DNA from: Diphasiastrum complanatum
Lineage: Eukaryota; Streptophyta; Lycopodiopsida; Lycopodiales; Lycopodiaceae
Reading direction: 5' to 3'
DNA: 64,000 nucleotides
Assembly: GCA_029204225.1 (NCBI GenBank)
Contig: CM055104.1
Location: 49,681,399 to 49,745,398, forward strand
This document shows, piece by piece, positions 47,517-58,619 of the stretch; position 1 is the first letter of the stretch; every line of letters starts with the position of its first letter. The notes beneath the pieces were generated by a model. It made no database searches and was not told the origin of the DNA. It worked only from the letters and a program-made list of their open reading frames with translations. The translations under genes were made by a program, and so were the position numbers.

Positions 47517-47601
47517 TTACAACTGTTGTAATATTCAATTGCCCCTGACTCAAAGAGAAATCTTTTTGTTCTTAGTAACTTCTTTTTGTAGTGCATGAAG
47601 G

Positions 47602-50600
47602 GTGACAATGACATCCTTGCAGTTGACATTGAATAGTTTGAGTGAGTCAAATCAAATGTTTGTGACAAGTATAGCCACACGAGAAAATATTCCAACCTAT
47701 GAAGAGTTAGGTGGATTGCTTTTGCAGGAAGAACAACGTCAAGAGAACTTGAGTCATCGCAACATGGGATTTGATCAAGCTCTTGCAGTGAGAGGACGTG
47801 TTGGCAGATTTGGTCATGGAAGACACCAATCAAGAGGTGAAAACTCATATCATGGATCGTTCCAACAATTTCAAGAACAATCCAATGATGGCCCAAATCG
47901 AGGCAATTGGAATCAAGGCCGAGGTCAAGGATGCGGCTATTCCAAGCAAAATAAACCTGGAAATTGTAGGTATTGCAACAAACCTAGCCATTGGGAGTGT
48001 GAATGCTTCAAGAAACAGAAGGAGATAGAACAAAGAAAAGGCAAATGGCTAGCAGACAATTATGCTGATCAACATCAATTTGATGATGATTATTATGAAG
48101 ACAATTATGCTGATCAACATCAATACGATGATGATCAATATGAAAATGATATAGGTAAGAGTTCAAACTTGTTCATTACAACATTAATGACAAGTGATGA
48201 AGCCAAGGATACCTGGTACATTGATAGTGGTGCGTCCAAGCACATGACTTCAAGAAAAGAGTGGCTTTCAGAACTCAAGGAAACTCACAATGGTAATGAA
48301 GTTGGACAAGACGATGACAAATTGCTATCTATTAAAGGAGTTGGAGTGGTACCAGTGAAGTTAGCCAGTGGGAAGATAAAACGGATAAGCAATGTGAAAT
48401 ATGTACCTGGCTTAGCTAACAATCTACTATTTGTTGGGATGATGGCTTATCAACAACTCAAGGTTGAGTTTGACAATGACAAATGTCATGTCAAAGACAT
48501 CAAGGATCACTACAAAGTGATTGCTATAGGAGCTAGAGTCAACGGGAATCGAATCTACAAATTGAATGCGAGATCTTTTGCTCAAGCTATGATAGTCGAA
48601 GTGATCTTTGGCATCAACGATTTGGTCATATTAGTGCTCAAAGTTTACAGATTCTCAAAAGAGGTAATCTAGATAAGATTGCCTGATATATCTTTTGAAG
48701 AAAAAATTTGTGAAGGTTGCATTTTGGGAAAACAACACAGAGAGAGGTTTTCCAAAAGTGGAGCAAGGAGAGCCAGTGGCATCCTAGATCTTGTCCACAG
48801 TGATCTATGTGGACCTATGCAGACTAGATCTCTTAGTGACTACTATTACTTTATCACCTTCATTGATGGTTATAGCAGATGCATTTGGATTTATTTCATA
48901 AGCAAGAAATCAGATGCTTTTGCTAAGTTCAGGAAATTCAAGGCATTAGTTGAAAAGCAAACAAAATGTTGCATCAAAACTTTGAGATCTGATGGAGGTG
49001 GTGAGTATTTTTTGACAGAATTTATTGATTTCTATAAAGATCAAGAGATCAAGAGGCAGACTACAACATCTTATTCACCATAGCAAAATGGAGTTGCAGA
49101 ACGAAAGAACAGATCTATTGTTGAGATGGCCAGGGCGATGCTCAAAAGCAAGGGTTTGCCAAACACCTTTTGGGCAGAAGCTTGTAGCACAGCTACGCAC
49201 AACCTGAATCAGTGTCCTACAAAATCCATGTAAGGTAAGACACCTCATGAAGCTATTACTGGAAAGAAATCTAATATTTCTCATTTGAGAGTATTTGGTT
49301 GTGATGCTTATGCTCATATTCCTGATGAGAAACAAAGGAAATTGGATGCAAAAGCTATCAAGTGCATTTTCCTTGGATATGATGAGAAGGCCAAGACATA
49401 CAGGATGTATGACACAAATGCACAGAATCTTGTAATTTCTAGGGATGCTACATTTGCGAGATGGGCCGAGGTGAACAATATGAAGTAATCACTGAACCTT
49501 TTGATGAGGGAGCAAAAGTACAGGTCAAGAAGGAAGTGGATTTTAATACAGAAAATCCATTGGACAAAGACAAGCCTGATGCTGAAATTCCCAAGAGAGT
49601 ACCTAAATGGTACTTATCAGTCACAGATGGTGCAAAGAAGAGAGATACTCCCGAATATAGTGAGCAGGGAGAGCTTAGAAGATCAAGTAGAAATCAAAAA
49701 CCTCCTGCAAGATTAGAGATAAATCTAGCCCTAATGGGTTCTGTGCTCAAGGCTCAAGAACCAAAAACTTTTGATAAAGCAAAGGAGCACGAGGAGTGGC
49801 ATGAAGCTATGGAAACAAAAATGGAAGCTATATCAAAAAATAGGACTTGGAACTTGGTTGAGCTACCTGATGGTAAGACGCCTATCATTTGCAAATGGAT
49901 ATACAAGATCAAATATGGAGCTGATGGAAAACTCAACAAATACAAAGCACGGTTGGTTGCAAGAGGATTTGAGCAGCAGGAAGGTATTGATTTTGAGAAA
50001 ACCTTCGCACCCGTAGCTAAGATGGTAACTATATGTTCTGTCATTGTTATTTCTGCTTTCTATGGTTGGAAGATCCAGCATATGGATGTCAAATCTGCTT
50101 TTCTTAATGGAGTGCTGGATGAAGAGGTGTACTTAGTACAACCTCAAGGATTTATTGAACCAGGGAGAGAGCACCTTGTTTGTAAGCTCAACAAAGCTAT
50201 TTATGGATTGAAGCAAGCACCACGGGTGTGGTACTCTTGCATTGATGAACACTTTAAGCGAAGGGGAATGGTAAAGAGTGATGCTGATCCTAATCTTTAC
50301 CTTCTAAGGCAAGATTCAGATATAGTGTTCATTGTGTTGTACGTGGATGATATTATTATAGGAAGTAATGAGTGCTTAATTGATGAAATCAAATCAGATC
50401 TTTCCAATGCTTTTGACGTGAGCGATCTAGGATTGATGCACTATTGTCTTGGCATTAAAGTATGGCAAAAGGAGAACGTGGTCTTTCTTACACAAAGCAA
50501 ATATGCACAAGATTTGCTTTATAAGTTCAATATGCAGGATTGTAAGCCTTTGAGTACACTTATGGATGTCAATACAAAGCTTATTGCATATGATGAATAT

Positions 50601-51374
50601 GAGAAAATGGATGCTTATTTGTATAGACAGCTGGTGGGTAGTTTGATTTATTTGACACACACACGACCTGATATTTCTTATGCTATTGGTGTTGTTGTTA
50701 ATTTATGCAAGATCCTAGTCAAACACACTGGAAGTCTGCTAAACGTATTCTCAGATACATTCGAGGGACATTGAATTTTGGTTTGAAGTATAATCAACCT
50801 GAAGTGCCAGTATTGATAGAATGTACAGATGCTGATTGGGCAGGTAATATTGATGACAAAAGGTCTACGAGTGGTCATACATTCAGTTATGGTACAACTA
50901 CAGTTTCATGGAGCAGCAAAAGGCAACCTATAGTAGCCTTATCCTCGACGGAAGCTGAATATCGAGCACTCAGCAATGCTGCACAAGAAGCAGTATGGTT
51001 ACGAAGATTGCTTGTGGATTTAGGTCAACCATAGATGGATGCAACTACTATATCTTGCGACAATCAAAGCTGCATTCACCTTGCCAAAAATCCAGTTAGG
51101 TCAACCATAGATGGATGCAACTACTATATCTTGCGACAATCAAAGCTGCATTCACCTTGCCAAAAATCCAGTTTTACATGCTCGGACCAAGCACATCGAA
51201 ATACATTATCATTTCGTTCGAGAGAAAATTCTTGATGAAGCCATTGATCTTGTTTTCTATAAATCTGAAGATCAAGTGGCAGATATTTTTACTAAGTCAT
51301 TAGGTAGATCTAAATTTGAAAAGTTTCGTACTCTACTAGGAATAGAAGAATGTAATTTTATCATTGAGGGAGAG
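47602..51374 (+). pseudogene. Family C copia gag-pol, copy 1 (gag N-terminus missing)
   Basis: Gag C-terminal part with LSESNQMFVTSIATREN; knuckle CRYCNKPSHWECEC near 47965; a 19-codon acidic duplication (NYADQHQFDDDYYE, then NYADQHQYDDDQYE); protease WYIDSGASKHM near 48220. Integrase (48679-49200) keeps HSDLCGP, LRSDGGGEY and [10 protein letters not shown] (49461-50700) keeps YVDD near 50345. RNase H is at 50705-51350. Lesions: frameshift near 48600, TAG at 49081 (QQNG to stop-QNG), a TAA near 49234, a 1-nt loss near 49458, a frameshift near 50695, TAG at 51033, and a 76-bp tandem duplication. It matches copy 2 from 48911 on. Confidence 0.92.
51022..51173 (+). repeat. 76-bp perfect tandem duplication in RNase H
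   Basis: The unit AGGTCAACCATAGATGG to CCAAAAATCCAGTT occurs twice head to tail. Seventy-six is not a multiple of three, so it shifts the frame. Copy 2 of the C element (58080 on) has the unit once. Confidence 0.97.
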
Positions 51375-51638
51375 TGTTTGAAATCAATAATAAACCTCAT
51401 TGTTACACTTCTTAGTTACTGTTTACGATATACTTTATTACTAGCTGTAACTAGCCGTAGGCTAGTCTAGTAGTCTACTCCTGGGTTTTCTCTCTCTATC
51501 AGGGTTCAGGGTTTATATGTACATTTTACATTCAGTATAAGTTAGTGTGATAGAGTGATATTGCGTGTTCTTCCTCCGTCCCCCTACTTGGTGATTGCTT
51601 ATGGTGAATGCTTGATGTTGCATTTCTGATTGTTAACA
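51375..51638 (+). repeat. 3' LTR of family C, copy 1 (264 bp)
   Basis: TGTTTGAAATCAATAATAAA to GATTGTTAACA, after the polypurine tract TTGAGGGAGAG. The same length and ends as the copy 2 LTR. It is short for a copia LTR but has clear termini, because antisense family F sequence begins directly after it in both copies. Confidence 0.88.
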
Positions 51639-52030
51639 CGCCTGAGGGACAAAACGATCACGTTGTTGTCGTTGTCTTGCAGACCTTTGAGTTGCAGATG
51701 CTTGAGTGGATGATTCTCCTTGGTGAATGACTGGGATCGTAGCATCTTGTGGCTGAGCAATCATGGGTCTGGGCCCATCGTTGGTAAGCAGAGCTATTGG
51801 GACAAATTCCTTTGTCTAAACAGTCGTAGGTCATTGCCTAACGATGGATGGTGGAGTTATTGTGGCATACTCTTGCATCGGCTGCTTCTGCTTGAAATCG
51901 TGATACTTGTCTTCAAGAAAGACAACATCACGACTGACTGAGATCTGACTTGAATCAACATCATAGATGCGATATGCTTTATGCAACGTTGAGTAGCCGA
52001 TGTCGATGTAGCATAGGGGTCCATCGCTGG
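51639..52030 (-). pseudogene. Antisense family F copia fragment (copy 1)
   Basis: The minus strand gives the end of integrase and the linker: IGYSTLHKAYRIYDVDSSQI and VSRDVVFLEDKYHDFKQ, then a Gln/Arg-rich linker. It matches 58620-58983 almost base for base, then diverges after TGAGTAGCCGATG at 52002. Stops and the short length exclude function. Confidence 0.85.
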
Positions 52031-52180
52031 GAGCGGCAACCTCGCCTTCACCTGCATAGCAAGAAGAGAGAGGGAGAGGAGAGAGAGGAGAAAGAGAGTG
52101 GAGAGAGGGAGAGAGAGAATGCCTAGGTTGAGAAAGGCTTTGGGGGCTCGAGCGCCTACCCAAAGCTATTCTATCCCAAC

Positions 52181-52315
<135 letters not shown>

Positions 52316-53016
52316 TGGAGAAACTAGGAGAGTTTTATTAGAATGAGAATGGAAGATGATACAATACAAAGAAAATGGCTCCCTCTTATAGATTTTTGAG
52401 GTGAGGCTTCTTCACTCTCATTGGCCACTTCATTGGGGCAAGGATTCTAATCCAAGCCTTTAAAACAAACACAACTTAAATCTATTGGTGCTAAGAAAGC
52501 ACAAGGACACTCACTTGATTCATGTGAGTTTTAAGTTGGACCCTTTTAGCTTTTTTATTTGCAACTTGACTTAGGACCTCTAATGTCATTTTAGAGTTTT
52601 AAGCCCCTAGTCTCTTATTCCTAGGAATTACAACTTGCTACTTGTGCTAGGTTGGGCTTACACGCACAGGATGCCAGTGCCCTCGTACTTATTTCCCTAC
52701 TTACAATGTACTGTGGCGGGGCCCACTAGGTAAGGCTTGGCCAACAGTATTTTAAGTGGTGAGACCCACTTGTTTATTACTGTGCAGGAAATACCCACAA
52801 CAAGGTCTACGGCCCAAAGTAGTGCCGGTCCTTCGGCACTAGGCTGGAACTGTCGTGAAGGGGCGCTGTTGTGGGTTCTTTTATTGCTGGGACATGGCTG
52901 CTTCAGGAAAAGCGTGGATAGAATTCACTTACATAAAATCTAAGGCTTTATTAGTTGATGATCAGCAAGAACTGGGACTTGCCAGATTTGCAATAATACC
53001 CATAAGGGTCTGGTGG

Positions 53017-54579
53017 TCATTCCGGATAACCTTGTTTATCAACAATTGGGTAGTTGAGGCATTCCATCAGAGCATCCCAAGATAAAACTGGATCCTCATA
53101 GATTGGCGCAACTGGTCCCAACATCATGGACTCCCCCAAATCATATTGTGGATATGACATGCTTGCTTGACTCTCTTGTCTGTCCGAGTATTCATGGTAT
53201 GCCATAACCTGAAGACTTTCCTCAGCAGTCAATATCAAAGATTTAGGACAAGGCTTTGTCATTGTAGGTGTTGGTGCTTGCTGTATTGGAGGCCTATTTG
53301 GGCTTGGATTCCCTGGATTTGGCCTTTGAAAAATGGATATACCCGTATTTGGCATTGGTTTGGGCTGCTGCATTATGGAACAATGAGACTTTGGTTGAAT
53401 CTTGCTCGTTGAGGGACAATCATCAACTTTAGTCTTCCCTTGGTCATTGCACTTCCCCATTGAAGGCTACGTGATGGCACTTTACCTTGGATCTTGTGCT
53501 GAATTGCCTTCAAGTTGCCCTGTTGACGCTAGTCCCCTTTGTACTTCATCACTAAGAATTCGTTGCAGTGATTGTGCTAAGAGACTTGGTAAAATCCGTT
53601 GGACTTCGTCGGATGCCAATTACTTGACTTCCTTAGTTACCATTGGCGTGATGGATTCTACCATCTCTGCCTTCTGTGATGGTTTTACTTGTTTGCCCGA
53701 GGGTATCTTTGCGTACTTTGGGACTTTTGCTAGATTGTCTTCTTCATCACTCGCTTCATAACCTGGTGGCACTAAGATTTTTCTTTTATAATGCGTTCGA
53801 GGTGGAAGGGTCACCACAGGTGCATGTCGGTCTACATAGGCCAAATGCCTCCTAGCTATTTGTGGATTTCTCATCGGACAATCTCGGCGTGGATGATTAA
53901 CTCTACATTGTAAACATGAGGGATCAAATGTTGATGGATCTTCTCGATGTGGACATTCAGCACGACGGTGTTTCCCTCTGCATCCATAGCATCTTACCGA
54001 GTGCAATACACCATCGCCTCTAAGTTGATAGGCATACACTGGTAATAGATTCCCCTTAGGATCTTCCACAAAGTAGACTGGTAGGCTATTATGGTCCTCC
54101 ATGGAGTTTGGTGACATGCAAGAGGATATAACCAAAACTTCTACCTTGCCACTGTTTGTTGAAGAAATTCATGATTTAGATGGGTTTATCTGACATCCAT
54201 CCTTCAAATGAGCTCCTTGTTGGCTTGATTCTACTTCCAACCGTTGAACCGCTGGATCTGACTATCGGGCCTTCTGCTCCACCTTTGGTCCATCATGTCG
54301 AGGATTCTTGATTGGACATCTTGCATTCAGATGATTTCCAAAATAGTATGTACATTCATCCTTTTCAAGAAACTTAATCGAGTGAGCATAAGCTTGCTGA
54401 CAGCTTGAAGTGCAAGGTTCTTGGTCTTCTGCTGCACTTGATCTGCTTGACCTTGCTGCACTTTGTTGCCTTGCATGGGGTTCCATTCTTGTTGGATCAT
54501 CGCTCGTTGTCGACCTTTGTTGCTCTGATTCTCCATCTGGATAGGAAAAATCCTTCTTCCCGAGTGAGATTTCCATCAA
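53017..54579 (-). pseudogene. Antisense zinc-knuckle protein, 521 codons in one frame with about six stops
   Basis: All 1563 nt share one frame: stops break it into 105, 171 and 147-codon pieces, but no frameshift occurs. Three knuckles have spacing CX2CX3HX4C, one residue shorter than the usual retroviral CX2CX4HX4C: CTYYFGNHLNARC (second Cys now Tyr), CYGCRGKHRRAEC and CLQCRVNHPRRDC. Between and after them lie VYFVEDPKGNLLPVYAYQLR, PRTHYKRKILVPPGYEASDE and a Pro/Gln-rich segment (PNRPPIQQAPTPT). The start MMEISLGKKDF sits 10 bp past a tRNA-Met-type PBS, so it is probably a retroelement gag-like protein, but I recognise no family. Every stop can be derived from CAG, CAA or CGA by one C-to-T change. 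Confidence 0.65.
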
Positions 54580-54588
54580 GGCAGCCCA

Positions 54589-54597
54589 CTGATACCA
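54589..54597 (-). other. Primer-binding-site-like sequence
   Basis: The minus strand reads TGGTATCAGTGGGC between the long LTR and the zinc-knuckle frame. It matches the first nine bases of the tRNA-Met PBS and then diverges. Confidence 0.6.
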
Positions 54598-54603
54598 CTT
54601 CTA

Positions 54604-55742
54604 TTAGGAGAAAAACAAATTGCTATAACCAGCAGGATTGTGGATTACTTGGAGAATGGAGTTACGAACAGTTCTTTGTGTGTGAAATTATATTATCAGT
54701 GTAGGAGTCATAAACTGCCGTGAAAGAAAGATTGCAAAAGCAATTAGGCATCTGAGACAGCCATGCAATCCTCTATTGCTGATAACTTGATATGAAGAGA
54801 GTGTAAAATTAATTCAAACGTCTGAGACAGCCATACAAATCTCTTCTTAATAGTGTTTGTGTGAGAGGAGCGAGAGTTATCATTCAACAAGAATGCGGAG
54901 GTGTAGAACAATAGCGAATCTGTATATTGAAGTTGTAAATACAACGATCAGACCACAGTACAATTGCACTGATAAGCGTGTGATCCTACCAGTAGATTCA
55001 AGACAATTATAGGGCTCTAAAATAGTTCTCTCTCTCTCTCTCTCTCTCTCTATATGATCACCAACTTTGAGGAGTCAGCTACTGATTAAAGGGCATTCTT
55101 CACTATCTGAGCTTATGAATTTGTCTCTTCTTTTTCATCTCCTCTTCTTCCCTCGTTCAATATATATATATATATACAGATCAGTTGAAGAATCTTGTAC
55201 TAGCTTAACTTTACAATTATAAGATTGATTAGCAACTGTAAAACTGATCAGTGGATCAGTTCGTTGACGGAACACGAAGGCTTTCTGGTCTGATAACGAC
55301 ACTCTATGTATTTTAGGACAGCCTTCGGGGTTTGGAAGACACCTTCGAAATTTGTACAGCACTGTCTTTACCTGTAGGACACCTTCGGCTTTTTATAGGG
55401 CAAGTGTCGCTTTTTTTGCCTGTCAGAAAACCCATGTAAAAATACAGTGTTGGGTTTTTCTTCTTTTTTGCCTGTTGAAAACTGCATGTAAAACTACAGT
55501 GTCGTATTTTTCACCCTAATTGTCGCTTGTCAAAAACCCCATGTAAAAACACAATGTCGGGTTTTTTGCACATTTTGGCTATGCAAAAATGCGAGTAAAA
55601 GACCAGACTGTAGTGACACTTAGCTCAAAAACTCAAACTGTTTAAAAACAGTTCATTTTCTACAGGTTACACTTGAGAGAATAAAAATTAGAGAAGGAAA
55701 GAGGGCTGTTGGGATGAATAGGAGTTAGATTAAATTCCAACA
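54604..55742 (-). repeat. Antisense LTR, about 1.14 kb, flanked by PBS and by polypurine tract
   Basis: On the minus strand it starts TGTTGGAATTTAATC after the purine tract AAGAGGGAG (55743-55751) and ends near TCTCCTAATA, just before the PBS-like site. Length and TGTTGG start resemble the B' LTR. Inside are (TC)n at 55027-55052, (TA)n at 55160-55177, and four imperfect repeats of a GTGTCGC...TTTTTTGCCTGT...ATGTAAAAAC unit at 55385-55610. The left terminus is inferred (TATTAGGAG for an expected TGTTAGGAG). Confidence 0.6.
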
Positions 55743-55960
55743 CTCCCTCTTAAGCTAACTGCTATGAATCTGATCTACAATTGAGATTTAACATACCTAC
55801 TAGAGTAGAATGCTTATCTCTAGACAATGGCCTTGTCAAAATATCAGCCAACATACTGTCTCTATGACAGTAACTTAGTACAACTAAGAAAATGGAATTG
55901 AACTTCTATATGCTTAGTTCTATGTGAGTTCGTGGGTTCAGAGATAGAGCTATGCAGCTT
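55743..55960 (-). pseudogene. Antisense copia RNase H C-terminal fragment
   Basis: The minus strand yields QDMLADILTRPLSRDKHSTL and GMLNLNCRSDS, the usual copia RNase H end, followed by a stop and purine tract leading into the LTR on its left. It is cut off near 55960, where the family C duplicate begins. Confidence 0.7.
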
Positions 55961-55964
55961 TGAT

Positions 55965-58355
55965 CAGATGCTTTTGCTAAGTTCAGGGAATTCAAGGCAT
56001 TAGTTGAAAAGCAAACATGATGTTGCATCAAAACTTTGAGATCTGATAGAGGTGATGAGTATTTTTCGACAAAATTTATCGATTTCTGCAAAGATCAAGG
56101 GATCAAGAGACAGACTACAACATCTTATTCACCACAGCTAAATGGAGTTGCAGAACAAAAGAACAGATCTATTGTTGAGATGGCCAGGGCGATGCTGAAA
56201 AGCAAGGGTCTGCTAAACACCTTTTGGGCATAAGTTTGTAGCACAGCTATGCACATCTTGAATTGGTGTCCTACAAAAACCGTGGAAGGTAAGAGACCTC
56301 ATGAAGCTATTACTGGAAAGAAACCTAATATTTCTTATTTGAGAGTATTTGGTTGTGATGGTTATGCTCATATTCCTGATGAGAAATGAAGGAAATTGGA
56401 TGCAAAAGCTATCAAGTGTATTTTACTTGGATATGATGAGAAGGCCAAGGCATACAGGATATATGACACAAATGCACAGAAGCTTGTAATTTCTAGGGAT
56501 GCTACATTTGACGAGATCGGCTGAGGTGAACAATCTGAAGTAATCACTGAACCTTTTGATGAGGGAGCAAAAGTACAGGTCAAGAAGGGAGTGGATTTTG
56601 ATACAGAAAATCCATTGGACAAAGGCAAGCCTGATGCTGAAATTCCCAAGAGAGTACCTAAATGGTACTTATCAGTCACAGATGGTGCAAAGAAGGGAGA
56701 TACTCCTGAATCTAGTGAGCAAGGAGAGCTTAGAAGATCAAGTAGAAATCGAAAACCTCCTGCAATATTAGAGATGAATCTAGCCCTAATGGGTTCTGTG
56801 CTCAAGGCTCAAGAACCAAAAACTTTTGAAAAAGCAAAGGAATACGAGGAGTGGCGTGAAGCTATAGAAACAGAAATGGAAGCTATATCAAAAAAGAGGA
56901 CTTGGAACTTGGTTGAGCTACCTAATGGTAAGATGCCTATCACTTGCAAATGGATATACAAGATCAAATATGGAGCTGATGGGCAACTCAACAAATACAA
57001 AGCACAGCTGATTGCGAGAGAATTTGAGCAGCAGAATGGTATTGAATTTGAGAAAACCTTCATACTCGTAGCTAAGATGGTAACTATACGTTTTGTCATT
57101 GCTATTTCTACTTTCTATGGTTGGAAGATCCAGCAAATGGATGTTAAATCTGCTTTTCTTAATGGAGTGCTGGATGAAGAGGTGTACTTAGTACAATCTC
57201 AAGGATTTATTGAACCAGGGAGAGAGCACCTTGTTTGTAAGCTCAACAAAGCTATTTATGGATTGAAACAAGCACCACGGGCGTGGTACCCTTGCATTGA
57301 TGAACACTTTAAGCGAAGGGGAATGGTAAAGAGTGATGCTGATTCTAATCTTTACATTCTAAGGCAAGATTCAGATATAGTGTTCATTGTGTTGTACGTG
57401 GATGATTAGATTATTACAGGAAGTAATGAGAGCTTAATTGATGAAATCAAATCAGATCTTTCCAATGCTTTTGACATGAGCGATCGAGGATTGATGCACT
57501 ATTGTCTTGGCATTGAAGTATGGCAAAAGGAAAACGTGGTCTTTCTTACACAGAATAAATATGCACGAGATTTGCTTTATAAGTTCAATATGCAGGATTG
57601 TAAGTCTTTGAGTACACCTATGGATGTCAATATGAAGCTCACTGCATATGATGAATCTGAGAAAGTGGATGCTTATTTGTATAGACAGCTGGTGGGTAGT
57701 CTGATTTATTTGACACACACACAACCTGATGTTTCTTATGCTGTTGGTGTTGTTAGTCAATTTATGCAAGATCCTAGTCAAACACACTGGAAGTCTGCTA
57801 AACATATTCTCAGATACATTCGAGGGACATTGAATTTTGGTTTGAAGTATGAACAACCTGAAGTGCCAATATTGATAGGATATACAGATGCTGATTGGGC
57901 AGGTAACATTGATGACAAAAGGCTACGAGTGGTCATACATTCAGTTATGGTACAGCTGCAGTTTCATGGAGCAGCAAAAAGCAACCTACAATAGCCTTAT
58001 CCTCGACATAAGCTGAATATCGAGCACTCAGCAATGCTGCACAAGAAGCGGTATGGTTACGAAGATTTCTTGTGGATTTAGGTCAACCATAGATGGATGC
58101 AACTACTATATCTTGCAACAATCAAAGCTGCATTCACCTTGTCAAAAGTCCAATTTTACATGCTCGAACCAAGCACATCGAAATACATTATCATTTTTTT
58201 GAGAGAAAATTCTTTATGGAGCCATTGATCTTGTATTTTGTAAATCTGAAGACCAAGTGGCAGATATTTTTACTAAGTCATTAGGTAGATGTAATTTTGA
58301 AAAGTTTTGTACTCTACTAGGAATATAAGAATGTAATTTTATCATTGAGGGAGAG
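55965..58355 (+). pseudogene. Family C copia pol, copy 2 (starts inside integrase)
   Basis: Begins in integrase at SDAFAKFREFKALVEKQT and runs to the end of RNase H. It parallels copy 1 from 48911 with about 7.0 kb offset. Motifs: LRSDRGDEY (both G and E changes near the catalytic Asp), NGVAEQKN, RT IYGLKQAPRAWY, LYVDD followed at once by TAG (57407-57409), RNase H YTDADWAG. Lesions include a stop at 56017, a stop in WA-stop-VC near 56230, TGA for CGA at 56522, a 1-nt loss near 57921 and the TAG at 58090 that is shared with copy 1. It lacks the 76-bp duplication. Confidence 0.92.
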
Positions 58356-58619
58356 TGTTAGAAATCAATGATAAACTTCATTGTTACACTTCTTAGTTAC
58401 TGTTCACGATGTACTTTATTACTAGCTGTAACTAGCCGTAGGCTAGTCTAGTAGTCTACTCCTAGGTTTTCTCTCTCTATCAGGATTCAGGGTTTATATG
58501 TACATTTTACATTCAGTATGAGTTAGTGTGATAGAGTGATATTGCGTGTTCTTCTTCCGTCCCCCTACTTGGTGATTTCTTATGGTGAATGCTTGATGTT
58601 GCATTTGTGATTGTTAACA
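58356..58619 (+). repeat. 3' LTR of family C, copy 2 (264 bp)
   Basis: TGTTAGAAATCAATGATAAA to GATTGTTAACA with terminal inverted repeat TGTTA/TAACA. It is followed by CGCCTGAGGGAC, the same flank as copy 1. Confidence 0.9.

Noticed and set aside
47357-47896. 179-codon minus-strand ORF over the C gag start
   Set aside because: Its upper part is the shadow of the plus-strand gag (47602 on), which has recognisable retroviral motifs. The lower part overlaps an unassigned frame.
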